Numbered from the stretch's first letter, positions 27,521-37,549 are shown. The stretch is DNA of 52,412 nt from Vibrio marinisediminis (GCF_014050145.1 NZ_JACFYF010000018.1:1-52412), one strand, 5' to 3'. Notes: generated by a model from the sequence alone, not told the origin. Made by a program: numbers and translations.

Positions 27521-28147
27521 TCACACAAAATAGAAGTCACGGATCCCCATTAGGAGGTTATTCAATGCGACTGCTGCCAATATCAAGCCCATGACTCGGC
27601 TGATGATCGCGGCTCCAACGTTGCCAATCACCTTATGGATGTGGCTGGCAAGCAATAAAAACAACAGGGTGATGATCAGTACACTCAGCATCACACCAGC
27701 TGTAATTGCCTGGTCAAATAGGGCATAACGGTGATTGTCGGTGAGCATAACAATTGCCATCATCGCCCCAGGGGAGGCGATGGATGGCATTGCCAACGGG
27801 TAGACGGCAAGATCGGCAAGTTCTGAGCGGCTCATTTCTTTGGAGAGCTTTTGTTCTTGTTCAGGTTTGCTTTCGCCAAAAATCATGGTGAGGGCAAATA
27901 ACAACAGAACCAGTCCACCGGCAGCTTGGAATGCAGGCAGTGGGATTTGCATTGCTTCTAATAGTAGTTGCCCAGCAATTAAGAAAAACAATAACAAACC
28001 CGTTGCGATGGCGACGGCTTTGAGTGCCACAATACGGCGCTGTTTGACGGATAAGTGCTGAGTTTGAGATAAATAAACAGGTACAGTTCCAACGGGGTCG
28101 ATAACCGCCCAAAGAACAACGAATTGGGTAAGTATGATGCTAAGCAA
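27521..28147 (-). CDS. MarC family integral membrane protein
   Basis: The 208-aa protein has six predicted membrane helices and the MarC/UPF0056 pattern: FVVLWAVIDPVGTVPVYLS at the N-terminus and YPLAMPSIASPGAMMAIVML in the middle. MarC itself has no proven transport role; multidrug resistance was once proposed and later not supported. It stands alone between crbR and yjcH on the same strand, with about 200 bp on each side. I see no gene in 28148-28348. Confidence 0.88.
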   Translation of the reverse strand: MLSIILTQFVVLWAVIDPVGTVPVYLSQTQHLSVKQRRIVALKAVAIATGLLLFFLIAGQLLLEAMQIPLPAFQAAGGLVLLLFALTMIFGESKPEQEQKLSKEMSRSELADLAVYPLAMPSIASPGAMMAIVMLTDNHRYALFDQAITAGVMLSVLIITLLFLLLASHIHKVIGNVGAAIISRVMGLILAAVALNNLLMGIRDFYFV

Positions 28148-28348
28148 ATTGGTCTCCCAGAGTTAACGGTGAACATGCTAGATAAGTGTCGTCCTGTTGA
28201 GACGTCGTACTTGTTAGTCCCACCATTGCTTGAGTTCAAGTAAGAAGCGGTGATTTATCTAGATGAATAACAGAGGGGGCGGTGCGCAGTCACACCGACA
28301 TAAGAAATTTAGCATACATTAGGCGGTTAAAAGTTAGCTCACCGTTAA

Positions 28349-28984
28349 TTAAGCATCTGTCTCAAGTTGTTGTAGCAAAATCACGGCTTGAGTACGGTTT
28401 TTTACCCCAAGTTTACGAAATATCGCCGTCATGTGGGCTTTGATCGTTGCCTCTGAAACATTGAGTTCATACGCAATCTGTTTGTTGAGTAGCCCGTCAG
28501 ATAGCATACCCAGCACTTTGTATTGCTGTGGGGTGAGAGAGGCAATTTTCTCCGCAAGATCGTTACAAGCGGCATTATTGGTGATGGATCCTTCAGGGAA
28601 GAATGGTTCGCCATTGAGAACCTGATTGAGGGCGCTAATCAGCTCTCGCATATCGCTCGATTTTGGAATAAAGCCAAATGCACCATGGCTTTTCACTTGT
28701 GTGACAACGGAGGGTTCTTCACTGGCTGAGACAACCACAATCGGTAAGTCTGGGTATTCTGCCCGTAAGTGGATCAATCCTGACATACCATTTGCACCGG
28801 GCATTTTTAGATCAAGTAACAAAAGGTCGGGATCCGATTCTTTTCCTAATAATGCCAACAACGCTTCGAGTGAATCCGCTTCAAGCAAGTTTGCGCCGCT
28901 GATCGCCATATGAATCGACTGAAACAATGCGTTTCGGAAAAGAGGATGGTCGTCTGCAATAATAATGGTGTAGGTCGAATCCAT
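28349..28984 (-). CDS. crbR: LuxR-family response regulator CrbR
   Basis: The approximately 211-aa regulator has a receiver domain (IIIADDHPLFRNAL, phospho-Asp in LLLLDLKMPG near residue 56) and a C-terminal LuxR helix-turn-helix (SLTPQQYKVLGMLSDGLLNK through IFRKLGVKNRTQAV). It belongs to the CrbR/ErdR group, the partner of CrbS. In V. cholerae and Pseudomonas this pair activates acs. I prefer the ATG at 28984; an in-frame GTG at 28996 is possible and neither has a strong Shine-Dalgarno. A palindrome GGAAT-TATT-ATTCC (29016-29029) lies just upstream and might be an operator. Confidence 0.87.
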   Translation of the reverse strand: MDSTYTIIIADDHPLFRNALFQSIHMAISGANLLEADSLEALLALLGKESDPDLLLLDLKMPGANGMSGLIHLRAEYPDLPIVVVSASEEPSVVTQVKSHGAFGFIPKSSDMRELISALNQVLNGEPFFPEGSITNNAACNDLAEKIASLTPQQYKVLGMLSDGLLNKQIAYELNVSEATIKAHMTAIFRKLGVKNRTQAVILLQQLETDA

Positions 28985-29097
28985 GACGTTAAGCACTTAT
29001 TGTAATTTAGTTAATGGAATTATTATTCCGTTTGCTGTATTGAACAATGTTTGTACGCTAAAAGTCTGAACTAAATCGACTTTTGTCTTAGAAATAA

Positions 29098-29124
29098 AAA
29101 CGCCCCAGAGATTCTGAGGCGTTT
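29098..29124. terminator. Terminator of dsbD
   Basis: AAACGCCCCAGA (29098-29109) pairs with TCTGAGGCGTTT (29113-29124) with one mismatch; A/T runs flank it. It lies about 20 bases past the dsbD stop. Confidence 0.85.
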
Positions 29125-29144
29125 AAATTATTGAAAATACGCGT

Positions 29145-30917
29145 TTATAGCTGGTGGTTATCTAAGTGCTCAATGAAAGCTGGCGCATCCATGAAACCGG
29201 TAACTCGCGCGTTAACGACATGTTTGCCGGTGCTATCCCAAAATTCAATGGTAGGCAAACCTAGGACATTGAGCTTTTGTAATAAGGCAATATCTTTCAT
29301 CTCGTTCTTGGTGACATCAGCTTGAAGTAGAATGAAGTTTTGCAGTTTTGCTTCGACTTCCGGCGTATGGAAAGTGTATTTCTCGAACTCTTTGCATGCC
29401 ACACACCAGTCGGCGTAGTAATCAAGCATGACTGGTTTACCCGCTAATTTGGCAGAGGATAACTGCTGTTCAAGATCTTCCACCGTGCTGACTTTAATAA
29501 ACTCGATATTGTGCTGAGAAACTTGTTGTGCTGGGCTAAACCAGTAGTTGAGTAGAGGTTGTGCTGAAGCAAACAGCCCTAACACCGCAATAATGCCCAC
29601 GGTGCTCTGTTTCCAACCGCCAAAATCGAGATTGTTTTTGATGTGGTAAAGCCAACCAAACGCGACGATGCCGAGTGCAGACCAAAGAGCTGTACTCCAG
29701 ACTTCCGGTAAAATGCGTTCAAGTAAGAAAATTGGTGCTGCTAAAAGAACAAAGCCAAACAGCACTTTTACCTTATCCATCCATCCACCTGCTTTTGGCA
29801 GCAGTTTGTTGCCGAATACTGCCGCTAACATCAGAGGGATCCCCATCCCCAGCGCCAGTGCATACAGGGCAATACCACCGGTGAGTAAATCGCCACTTTG
29901 TGCCACATACAGTAATGCGCCAGATAAAGGTGCAGTGGTACAAGGCGAGCAAACTAAGCCAGAAATCGCGCCCATAGCAAACACACCCGCATTATTGCCA
30001 CCTTGGTGCTTATTGCTTAGACCATTGAGCCAAGTTTGTACGCTTGAAGGCAGTTGCAAAGTGTAAGCACCAAACATCGACAGAGCTAAAGCGACGAACA
30101 TGACACTCAGGGCAATCAGTACATATGGGTGCTGCATGGCCGCTTGAAATTGCATACCAGCAGAAGCGACGACTAAACCCAGTAATGTGTAGGTCAGTGC
30201 CATACCTTGTACATAGATGAAAGATAACCCCAACGCGCGGCGGTGCGTTAATTTTCCGCTACCTAAGACAATGCTGGTCAGGATTGGGTACATAGGCAAC
30301 ACACATGGCGTAAAGGCTAAACCGATGCCTAGCGCTAAAAAGATCAATGGTGTCCACCAACTATCCGCGAGTTGACCTGCGAGGTTGCTGTCTTTGGATA
30401 TTGGCGTTTCATTGACTGCGGCGGTGACTGGTTGAACTGGCTGCGTTGATGAAGCCAGTTGTGCTGAAAAAGGCTCTACCTCGATGATTTTGGTTTCTGG
30501 TGGGTAGCAAAAACCTGCTTTCGCACAGCCTTGGTATTGAACGATTAAGCGAGCGCCTGATTGATATTGCTCTAAAGGTACTTCCACGAATAGCGGGTCG
30601 GTATAGATATGGACATCACCAAAAAACTCATCTTGGTGTGGCTGCCCATCTCGCATCGTGAGCGTACCTAGTGTGACATTTTCTGCGCTAACCGAAATAC
30701 GCTCTTGATAGAGGTAGTAATCTTCTTTTACTTGCCAGTCGAGGAAAATGCGGTTGTCCTGCTGAAAATGATTGAACGGAAAGGCTTCAGCAACAGGGAC
30801 GAAACGATTGTTATCACTGGCAAAACTGGGCGCACTTGAACTGTTACCAAATAGCGCCATTGCCGGTGTCGCGACGACACTCAGGCATAGAATAAAGAGC
30901 GAAAAAACTGCGCGCAT
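29145..30917 (-). CDS. dsbD: Thiol:disulfide interchange protein DsbD
   Basis: The 590-aa inner-membrane protein carries electrons from cytoplasmic thioredoxin to periplasmic DsbC, DsbG and CcmG. It has a signal peptide (about 1-21), a periplasmic alpha domain with Cys pair in [11 protein letters not shown], an eight-helix beta domain whose redox Cys lie in FTPCVLPM and [10 protein letters not shown], and a C-terminal thioredoxin-like gamma domain with CVAC (DWCVACKEF). All six functional cysteines are present. It lies downstream of aspA-dcuA as in E. coli, but cutA, usually between, is absent. Confidence 0.96.
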   Translation of the reverse strand: MRAVFSLFILCLSVVATPAMALFGNSSSAPSFASDNNRFVPVAEAFPFNHFQQDNRIFLDWQVKEDYYLYQERISVSAENVTLGTLTMRDGQPHQDEFFGDVHIYTDPLFVEVPLEQYQSGARLIVQYQGCAKAGFCYPPETKIIEVEPFSAQLASSTQPVQPVTAAVNETPISKDSNLAGQLADSWWTPLIFLALGIGLAFTPCVLPMYPILTSIVLGSGKLTHRRALGLSFIYVQGMALTYTLLGLVVASAGMQFQAAMQHPYVLIALSVMFVALALSMFGAYTLQLPSSVQTWLNGLSNKHQGGNNAGVFAMGAISGLVCSPCTTAPLSGALLYVAQSGDLLTGGIALYALALGMGIPLMLAAVFGNKLLPKAGGWMDKVKVLFGFVLLAAPIFLLERILPEVWSTALWSALGIVAFGWLYHIKNNLDFGGWKQSTVGIIAVLGLFASAQPLLNYWFSPAQQVSQHNIEFIKVSTVEDLEQQLSSAKLAGKPVMLDYYADWCVACKEFEKYTFHTPEVEAKLQNFILLQADVTKNEMKDIALLQKLNVLGLPTIEFWDSTGKHVVNARVTGFMDAPAFIEHLDNHQL

Positions 30918-31130
30918 ACAAACATCACTTTAATTAACTTGAGGGTATTTTATACCCAATTTGAGGCGTTTTTCTCGCGATCGTTAAATTTTTGCTGAGA
31001 TTAGTCGATTGCGAGAGTTGATAAGACAGGGAAAGCTGCCAATTAGTTTCAAATTGGAGGGTTTATTTTTAGCGTTTGTCGCTGTCGATATAGCTCTTAA
31101 GGGAAGACGGCGAGAAGAAAATAGAAATAG

Positions 31131-31152
31131 AAAAGGCGCCGCAGCGCCTTTT
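31131..31152. terminator. Terminator of dcuA
   Basis: AAAAGGCGC / GCGCCTTTT with a CGCA loop lies 14 bases beyond the dcuA stop, with A-rich and T-rich flanks. The 31153-30918 side up to dsbD shows no believable gene. Confidence 0.88.
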
Positions 31153-31165
31153 CTCATTGATGGTT

Positions 31166-32473
31166 TTAAATCACCATGCCACCGAAAGCAAAGCCAAGTG
31201 CGACGGCTGATGAAATAGTCACAACACCAGGGATAAAGAAAGGATGGTTAAATACGTACTTACCGATGCGGGTTGATCCTGTATCGTCCATCTCAACCGC
31301 GGCAAGCAGCGTTGGGTAAGTTGGCAATACAAACAACGCACTAACCGCTGCAAATGATGCTACTGCCGTTAGTGGAGCGACGCCAATCGCTAAAGCGGCT
31401 GGCATAAGTGCCACCGTGGTTGCGCCTTGTGAGTAAAGCAACATTGAGGCAAAAAACAGCACGAGAGCAAGCATCCATGGGTAATCAGCCAATAGTTCAC
31501 TTGCGATTTCTTTAATACCATCAACGTGAGCGTTGACAAATGTTGACCCTAGCCATGCCACACCAAGTACGCAAACACAGGCGGTCATGCCAGAGCGGAA
31601 GGTGCTGGCTGCCGGAATTTGGTTAGCATCAATCTTAGTTGTCATCACAATCACAGCGGCAGCGGCGAGCATAACGGTCATGATTGCTTCATTTCGACCT
31701 AGCGCCGGGTTCTCAATTAAACCAACAGAGCTCGAAATCGCGGCGGCATAGCAAACGACAAAAGCAATCGCACCTAAAAAGATGTAAGTGGCTTTTTTTG
31801 CGCTTGGTAGCAGCTCTCGTTTTTCGTCACTGGCTAACTTAATCAGACCTTGCTCTAATCGTTGCTGGTAAATTGGGTCATCTTTTAAGTCGCGCCCCAT
31901 GAAGTTCGCGACAAACGCACCAATCATACAAGCGGTAAAGGTGGTAGGAATACACACCGCAAGCAAGGTTAAGTAGTCAACACCGACTGGCGCTAGCATA
32001 GCGGCAAAGGCAACGACTGCGGCAGAAATAGGTGAAGCGGTAATTGCAATTTGCGATGCAATAACAGCGATAGAGAGTGGACGAGAAGGACGCACGCCTT
32101 GACCTTTAGCGACCTCAGCAATGACGGGTAACGTTGAAAATGCGGTGTGACCTGTACCTGCCAACAACGTCATTAGGAAGGTAACAATCGGCGCATAGAA
32201 TGTGATTCGCTTAGGATTTTTGCGTAAGAAGTTTTCCGCCACTTGTACTAACCAGTCCATACCACCCGCCACTTGCATTGCGGCAATCGCGGTAATCACT
32301 GACATAATAATTAAAATAACATCGACCGGAATATAAGCTTGGCTAGTGGGTACGCCTAAACCCAGTGATAGGGCGATAACCCCAGCACCACCAGCAAACC
32401 CAATTCCGATACCCCCGATTCTAGCTCCTAGAAATATAAAGAGCAGAACAACGAACAGTTCGACTGCTACCAT
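31166..32473 (-). CDS. dcuA: Anaerobic C4-dicarboxylate transporter DcuA
   Basis: The 435-aa inner-membrane antiporter exchanges aspartate, fumarate, malate and succinate, and couples with AspA in using aspartate as nitrogen or fumarate source. It shows the Dcu family pattern: LGARIGGIGIGFAGGAG, GTGHTAFSTLPVIAEVAKG, and QIAITASPISAA, with about ten membrane segments. Length agrees with E. coli DcuA (433). It lies 152 bp after aspA, with a hairpin in the gap, so its level may be set below that of aspA. Confidence 0.95.
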   Translation of the reverse strand: MVAVELFVVLLFIFLGARIGGIGIGFAGGAGVIALSLGLGVPTSQAYIPVDVILIIMSVITAIAAMQVAGGMDWLVQVAENFLRKNPKRITFYAPIVTFLMTLLAGTGHTAFSTLPVIAEVAKGQGVRPSRPLSIAVIASQIAITASPISAAVVAFAAMLAPVGVDYLTLLAVCIPTTFTACMIGAFVANFMGRDLKDDPIYQQRLEQGLIKLASDEKRELLPSAKKATYIFLGAIAFVVCYAAAISSSVGLIENPALGRNEAIMTVMLAAAAVIVMTTKIDANQIPAASTFRSGMTACVCVLGVAWLGSTFVNAHVDGIKEIASELLADYPWMLALVLFFASMLLYSQGATTVALMPAALAIGVAPLTAVASFAAVSALFVLPTYPTLLAAVEMDDTGSTRIGKYVFNHPFFIPGVVTISSAVALGFAFGGMVI

Positions 32474-32590
32474 AAAAAGACCCTCGTTTATTTTGGTTTT
32501 ATTTCATGGTGATAGCGACCTGCGCGAAAAAATACGCAAGAAAAGCATAGATACCACCATTACTTTAGATTTGATGCCAAATAATGGCGT

Positions 32591-32615
32591 CAAAAAAGGG
32601 TCCTCTAGGGACCCT
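32591..32615 (-). terminator. Terminator or attenuator between aspA and dcuA
   Basis: AGGGTCC (32597-32603) pairs with GGACCCT (32609-32615), and on the minus strand six T follow. It lies just past the aspA stop. Since dcuA is on the same strand 120 bp further on, partial read-through would give less dcuA than aspA message. Confidence 0.8.
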
Positions 32616-32625
32616 CTTGTATTTG

Positions 32626-34074
32626 TTATTCGTAACGCTTGGCTTTATACGTTGGATGCATGAAGTTTTCAACGCAAAGGATTTCATCGAGCTCCTCTGC
32701 GGTTAACAATCCGCGGTCAAGAACCACTTCTCGAACACTCTTTCCGGTTTCGGCACAGATTTTACCGACAATGTCGCCCTCGTGGTGACCAATGTATGGG
32801 TTTAGGTAAGTCACGATACCGATTGAGTTGTATACGTAGTTTTCACACGTCTCTTTGTTCACCGTAATGCCATCGATACACTTGTCGCGCAGATTGACAC
32901 ACGCATTGTGCAGTAGCGAGATAGACTCGAACATACATTGTGCGATGACAGGTTCCATTACGTTAAGCTGTAGCTGACCGCCTTCTGCTGCAAATGAGAT
33001 AGTGGTGTCGTTACCCAGAACTTTGAAACAAACTTGGTTTACCACTTCAGGGATTACCGGGTTTACTTTCGCAGGCATGATAGAAGAACCCGCTTGAAGC
33101 TCAGGTAGGTTCAGCTCGTTCAGACCAGAACGAGGACCAGAAGAAAGTAGACGTAAGTCATTACAGATCTTAGACAGTTTCACCGCTAGACGTTTAAGCG
33201 CACCGTGTGTCATCACGTAAGCACCACAGTCTGAAGTTGCTTCGATCAAATCCTCTGCAGGAACAACCTCTAGACCGGTGACTTCGGCTAGGTGTTTTAC
33301 TGCTAGCGCTTGGTAACCCGTAGGGGCGTTAAGACCAGTACCGATTGCGGTTGCGCCTAGGTTGATTTCAAGCAGTAGCTTTGAAGTGTAATCCAGTACA
33401 CGAATCTCTTCGTTTAGTGTTACCGCCCAAGCGTGGAACTCTTGACCTACCGTCATAGGAACCGCGTCTTGTAGCTGAGTGCGACCCATTTTTAGAACGC
33501 CTTTGAACTCTTGAGCTTTCAGTTCAAATGCGCCTTTTAGGTACTCAATCGCATCCATCAGTTTGTGTACGCTGTTGTAAACCGCGATACGGAAACCGGT
33601 TGGGTAAGCACAGTTCGTTGACTGGCTCTTGTTTACATGGTCGTTAGGGTTAACGAATTGGTATTGACCTTTTTCCTTGCCCATCAGTTCTAGAGCAACG
33701 TTGGCAATAACTTCGTTGGTGTTCATGTTAACAGAAGTGCCAGCGCCGCCTTGGTATACATCTGACGGGAATTGATCCATGCACTTACCTGTTTCAAGGA
33801 TCAAATTACAAGCTTGAATGATGACATCAGCAACGTCTTTTGGAATTGCGCCGAGCTCTTTGTTTGCTAAAGCGGCAGCTTTCTTCGTCATAACCATGCC
33901 GTGTACAAATTCAGGTACGTCAGAAATGGTTGCGTTAGAAATATTGAAGTTCTCGATAGCGCGTAGCGTGTGAATGCCGTAGTACGCGTCTGCCGGAACG
34001 TGACGTTGACCCAGTAGATCTTCTTCGATACGCGTGGCTGAGTTAGCTGTTGTAACTTCTGATAGGGTAGCCAT
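32626..34074 (-). CDS. aspA: Aspartate ammonia-lyase
   Basis: The 482-aa enzyme reversibly splits aspartate into fumarate and ammonia. The superfamily signature [11 protein letters not shown] is present, as are [10 protein letters not shown] and the substrate-binding [10 protein letters not shown]. The ATG follows AAGGA. In E. coli aspA is controlled by CRP; here a 30-bp palindrome (34243-34272) lies 170 bp upstream. It is the first gene of the aspA-dcuA unit. Confidence 0.97.
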   Translation of the reverse strand: MATLSEVTTANSATRIEEDLLGQRHVPADAYYGIHTLRAIENFNISNATISDVPEFVHGMVMTKKAAALANKELGAIPKDVADVIIQACNLILETGKCMDQFPSDVYQGGAGTSVNMNTNEVIANVALELMGKEKGQYQFVNPNDHVNKSQSTNCAYPTGFRIAVYNSVHKLMDAIEYLKGAFELKAQEFKGVLKMGRTQLQDAVPMTVGQEFHAWAVTLNEEIRVLDYTSKLLLEINLGATAIGTGLNAPTGYQALAVKHLAEVTGLEVVPAEDLIEATSDCGAYVMTHGALKRLAVKLSKICNDLRLLSSGPRSGLNELNLPELQAGSSIMPAKVNPVIPEVVNQVCFKVLGNDTTISFAAEGGQLQLNVMEPVIAQCMFESISLLHNACVNLRDKCIDGITVNKETCENYVYNSIGIVTYLNPYIGHHEGDIVGKICAETGKSVREVVLDRGLLTAEELDEILCVENFMHPTYKAKRYE

Positions 34075-34242
34075 AGGTGGATCCTTAAAGAATTATTATC
34101 AAATTAAGCTTAGTGTCATTGCCAATTCTGTAATTAAAGAATCCATTCGCCAGAAAGCTTGGCCGAAAATCCGTCCTGACTTTATGTAGCACATAATACT
34201 GGACCTAGTTCATAAAAATAGTAACTGGATCACTATTTTCAC

Positions 34243-34272
34243 CAAAGAAATGAAAAATATTTCATTCCTTTG
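34243..34272. promoter_or_regulatory. Long inverted repeat upstream of aspA
   Basis: The arms CAAAGAAATGAAA and TTTCATTCCTTTG match at 12 of 13 positions around AATA. No T tail follows on either strand. It lies between the stop of the GGDEF gene (34302) and the aspA start (34074), both minus strand, so it may be a regulator site for aspA or a 3' structure of the upstream gene. Confidence 0.55.
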
Positions 34273-34301
34273 ATGTGGTTCATTCAAGCGCTGAGAAGTT
34301 G

Positions 34302-36221
34302 TTAAATTGAGTGATGCTCAATCGAGGTGAGATTGTTAATACCATGAGCAATAACGCAGTTTCTTCCCGCGTGTTTCGCGTGATAAAGTGCGTTATCAGC
34401 TTGCTCAAAACTCACTTTCCAGTTGCTGCCTAGTTCAGCGACCCCAACGCTAATGGTGATCGGGTATTCTGACCAACTGGAGATTAACTGCTTCACGCGT
34501 ATCATTAATTCAACGGCGAGTTCCGGGGTGATATGTTGAATGATCATCGCGAACTCATCGCCACCAATTCTGCCTATCTCATCACTGTCGCGCATCACTT
34601 GCTGAAGCTTACTTGCCACATACAAAATGGCTTTGTCGCCAAAAGCATGCCCTCTGCTGTCGTTGATCGATTTAAAGTCATCAATATCAATAATCGCGAG
34701 ACAACAAGGGGGATGTTGTGGATAGCGAGCAATCAGTTGAGCTTGATTTTCTAGCAGAGTTTCAAACTTACTTTTGTTCCATAGTTTGGTCGCGCTATCA
34801 CACTCACTCATCGTTTGCAGTTCAGCGATACGTTGATGGTGTGTGGTGATGTCAGTAAAAGAGTGAACATAGTAGACAGGGCTAGGTTGTAAGGTGGCGA
34901 GAGGGCGAATTTCAACCTCACAGTTCACTCGTTGTTGAGTTGAAGTGCAAACATCAAGACTGCCTTTCCAATAGTGTTGTTTGCGTAATGTCTGGTTTAG
35001 TTTCTCGAATGAGACAGGCAATTGCTGTAAATGATGGAGCGATTCACCTAAAAGTTGTTCATGTTTGTATCCAGTAAGTTCGATGTAACGGCAATTGACT
35101 CTAAGGACATGGAACTGGCTGTCGGTGAGCACAATGGCGTTGCTACTTTCTAACAATAAGTTGGTAAAGGCATGCTCAATGACGTTGCGCCGGTAAGTGT
35201 CGAACATTACTGCACTCAAACAAGCGAACATCCCTAAAGCAAGCCAGATAATGCTTACCTCAAGCAGAATCAAACTCATTGAAGCCGTTGCGTTTTGCAC
35301 CAGTAGGATTTGAGGATAAAGCGTGATGATGGTTAGGTCTTTAATAGTACCAAATAATGGAGACTTCGCACGTTGATAGATATACAGCCCATCATCGGTT
35401 AAGTAGGAGCCCGCGCTGGGTTGTTGTTGGATATGTTGCCATAAATCAGGGTGTTGCTGCGCGAGCTGAAAGCGACGCCGTTCATGAATTAGATTGCCAA
35501 ATAACTTGTACTGATCATTACTCAATACGTAATAGCTTTGCTGGTTGATAAAATGCACAGGCAATTGCTGATTATTCTGTGTGATGTCTTGGATAAGTTG
35601 CAAGACGTCTAAGTTGGCGATGAAGTAGCCCAGGCGTGTTTTGTCATTGTTCTCTGTTTTATCTATGGGATAAATAATCCGAAATCCAGGCTTGTAAGGC
35701 AGTACCGGCTTGGTATGCTCGAACTCCAAATCGATACCGACATAACCAACTTGGTTTGGCGTCAGTTTTTGACTCAGTAAAAAATAGTCTCGATGGGTTT
35801 TGTTTTGCAGTTGATCTTTAGAAACAACGGCTGGCTTTTCACTACCATGAGGAAAATCAACACGAATCACTTCGTCGCCTTGCTGATCGAGAAATCGGAG
35901 TTGGTCAAAGCGAGAGGAGTTGAGTGAAGAGATGTACCACTGCTTTTCTAAGTAGCGTTTTAGTTGAGGGTCTTGTTTTCGCGCAAAATCATACAGTAGA
36001 GAAGAGTGACCGATCTCATAACTGGTTTGTTCTATTTCAGAGTATATCGTACTGGCTCTTTCATCCACATACGACAAAAACTGCAGACCTTGCGCTTGCA
36101 GTTGAGTAGATATCTCGGCTTGTGTTTTTGAATTCACATACCAATAGTAGAGTATAGGGATCAGTGATAAACCCAACCACAAGACCAGCATGTTTTTACC
36201 AATACGCAGTAGTCTTCTCAT
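34302..36221 (-). CDS. Membrane diguanylate cyclase with periplasmic sensor, PAS and GGDEF domains
   Basis: The 639-aa protein has a membrane helix at 11-29, a large periplasmic sensor region (about 30-310, likely double-Cache type), a second helix at about 313-340, a PAS domain (350-460) and a GGDEF domain (470-630). The motif is canonical, GGDEF at 553-557, with an intact I-site RDSD at 544-547. It should make c-di-GMP in response to an extracytoplasmic ligand, which cannot be named. It stands as a single gene, divergent from fxsA. Confidence 0.9.
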   Translation of the reverse strand: MRRLLRIGKNMLVLWLGLSLIPILYYWYVNSKTQAEISTQLQAQGLQFLSYVDERASTIYSEIEQTSYEIGHSSLLYDFARKQDPQLKRYLEKQWYISSLNSSRFDQLRFLDQQGDEVIRVDFPHGSEKPAVVSKDQLQNKTHRDYFLLSQKLTPNQVGYVGIDLEFEHTKPVLPYKPGFRIIYPIDKTENNDKTRLGYFIANLDVLQLIQDITQNNQQLPVHFINQQSYYVLSNDQYKLFGNLIHERRRFQLAQQHPDLWQHIQQQPSAGSYLTDDGLYIYQRAKSPLFGTIKDLTIITLYPQILLVQNATASMSLILLEVSIIWLALGMFACLSAVMFDTYRRNVIEHAFTNLLLESSNAIVLTDSQFHVLRVNCRYIELTGYKHEQLLGESLHHLQQLPVSFEKLNQTLRKQHYWKGSLDVCTSTQQRVNCEVEIRPLATLQPSPVYYVHSFTDITTHHQRIAELQTMSECDSATKLWNKSKFETLLENQAQLIARYPQHPPCCLAIIDIDDFKSINDSRGHAFGDKAILYVASKLQQVMRDSDEIGRIGGDEFAMIIQHITPELAVELMIRVKQLISSWSEYPITISVGVAELGSNWKVSFEQADNALYHAKHAGRNCVIAHGINNLTSIEHHSI

Positions 36222-36365
36222 GTTGTTGTGTCACACGTCTAAACACTGATATACCGTAGATCATTCTGAAGCAATTTACTAGTCACGAATTCTAACATTT
36301 CGTTGTCGGAAACAGTTGTGGCAAAGCATGGTTAGCGCTAATGTGTGTTTAACAAAGGAGGGTGT

Positions 36366-36887
36366 GTGTTTCCTATCTTATTATTACTGTTTATTTTCGT
36401 TCCGATTATTGAAATTGGCCTATTCATTCAAGTGGGCGGGTTTCTAGGATTATGGCCAACCATCGCGTTGGTTTTGGTTACTGCGTTTGTCGGTGCATCA
36501 CTGGTGCGTAGCCAAGGTTTGCAAACCTTAATGAATGTGCAAAATCGCTTACAACAAGGTGAGTTACCTGCTCAGCAGATTTTTGAAGGTGTGATGCTTG
36601 CTGTTGCTGGTGTGTTGCTGCTTACCCCTGGTTTTATGACCGATGCACTGGGTATGTTAGTGCTTCTTCCAGCGCCTCGTGCTGCGATTGCAAAATACCT
36701 GATGAGTAAAATGGTTGTACAATCTGTCGGTGGTGGTTTCCACGGTAGCTTTCATAATCAAAGCGGTTTTGGTCAAGACCCATTTCAGCGTAACCCGTTT
36801 GATCAACGAGGTGATAACGGCGATACCTTTGAAGGTGAGTTTGAACGCAAAGATGACGATGACAATGATCGTAACAAACTAAATTAA
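36366..36887 (+). CDS. fxsA: FxsA family membrane protein
   Basis: The 173-aa protein has FxsA features: an N-terminal helix FPILLLLFIFVPIIEIGLFI, further membrane segments near 25-50 and 75-100, and a cytoplasmic tail rich in Gly, Phe, Asp and Asn. E. coli FxsA (SuzF), when overproduced, relieves phage T7 exclusion by F plasmid; its normal role is unclear. I chose the GTG at 36366 since AAAGGAGGG ends four bases before it; an upstream in-frame GTG (36345) would put that site inside the coding region. In E. coli fxsA neighbours aspA; here a cyclase gene has come between. Confidence 0.87.
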   Translation: MFPILLLLFIFVPIIEIGLFIQVGGFLGLWPTIALVLVTAFVGASLVRSQGLQTLMNVQNRLQQGELPAQQIFEGVMLAVAGVLLLTPGFMTDALGMLVLLPAPRAAIAKYLMSKMVVQSVGGGFHGSFHNQSGFGQDPFQRNPFDQRGDNGDTFEGEFERKDDDDNDRNKLN

Positions 36888-36890
36888 TAA

Positions 36891-36913
36891 GGGGCGCAGC
36901 AGCGCCCCTTTTT
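36891..36913 (+). terminator. Terminator of fxsA
   Basis: GGGGCGC / GCGCCCC with an AGCA loop followed by five T, three bases after the fxsA stop. Confidence 0.95.
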
Positions 36914-36943
36914 CTATTCGTAGAAAATCAGATTGAAGTTCGG

Positions 36944-37423
36944 CTACAAAGCACCTTCAAATCCCATTTGTCGCCATGCTTCATAAGCAATAATCGCAAC
37001 TGCATTAGAAAGGTTTAAGCTGCGAGCATCGGGCATCATAGGAATTCTAATTCGTTGCTCCATCGGTAGGCTTTCAATCAATTCAGCGGGTAAGCCACGT
37101 GTCTCAGGTCCGAAAAGCAATACATCGCCCTGTTGGAAGTTCGCATCAACATGATGCCCCGTGGTCTTGGTTGTGCAGGCAAAGATGCGATGTTCGCCTT
37201 CACGTTCATCACGTAAGTAATCTAAGAATGCTTGCAGATCTTTGTGGCGTTTTACGCGCGCTAGATCGTGATAATCTAACCCAGCACGTCGTACTTTTTT
37301 CTCTTCTAAATCAAAACCTAGCGGTTCAATTAGGTGTAAGTTTGCGCCGCAGTTGGCACATAGTCGAATAATGTTGCCAGTATTTGGCGCAATTTCCGGT
37401 TCGTATAAAGCGATATCAAACAT
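36944..37423 (-). CDS. trmL: tRNA (cytidine/uridine-34 2'-O)-methyltransferase TrmL
   Basis: The 159-aa SPOUT-fold enzyme methylates the ribose of the wobble base in tRNA-Leu isoacceptors. Motifs: [20 protein letters not shown] at the N-terminus, [11 protein letters not shown] in the middle, and the SAM-binding knot [19 protein letters not shown]. The ATG at 37423 gives the usual [14 protein letters not shown] start and family length; a longer TTG-started frame is rejected. Confidence 0.95.
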   Translation of the reverse strand: MFDIALYEPEIAPNTGNIIRLCANCGANLHLIEPLGFDLEEKKVRRAGLDYHDLARVKRHKDLQAFLDYLRDEREGEHRIFACTTKTTGHHVDANFQQGDVLLFGPETRGLPAELIESLPMEQRIRIPMMPDARSLNLSNAVAIIAYEAWRQMGFEGAL

Positions 37424-37549
37424 GGAATCTAACTGTATCAATGAGAAAATAGCTTTGGAGTATAACAGGATGATTTATTCTACGGCATTACTAAAGGTGA
37501 TTTAGCGGCGAAGGAGCACTGCGCTACAGACTCCGCCACTATCCCATGT

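Noticed and set aside
31009-31218. 69-aa plus-strand frame between dcuA and dsbD, considered as a possible cutA replacement
   Set aside because: It runs through the dcuA terminator and into dcuA in antisense, has no Shine-Dalgarno and no CutA-like sequence.
37508-37539. Inverted repeat near the cpxA 3' end (GGCG..GGAG / CTCC..GCC)
   Set aside because: Short, bulged stem with no T run; not enough to call a terminator.
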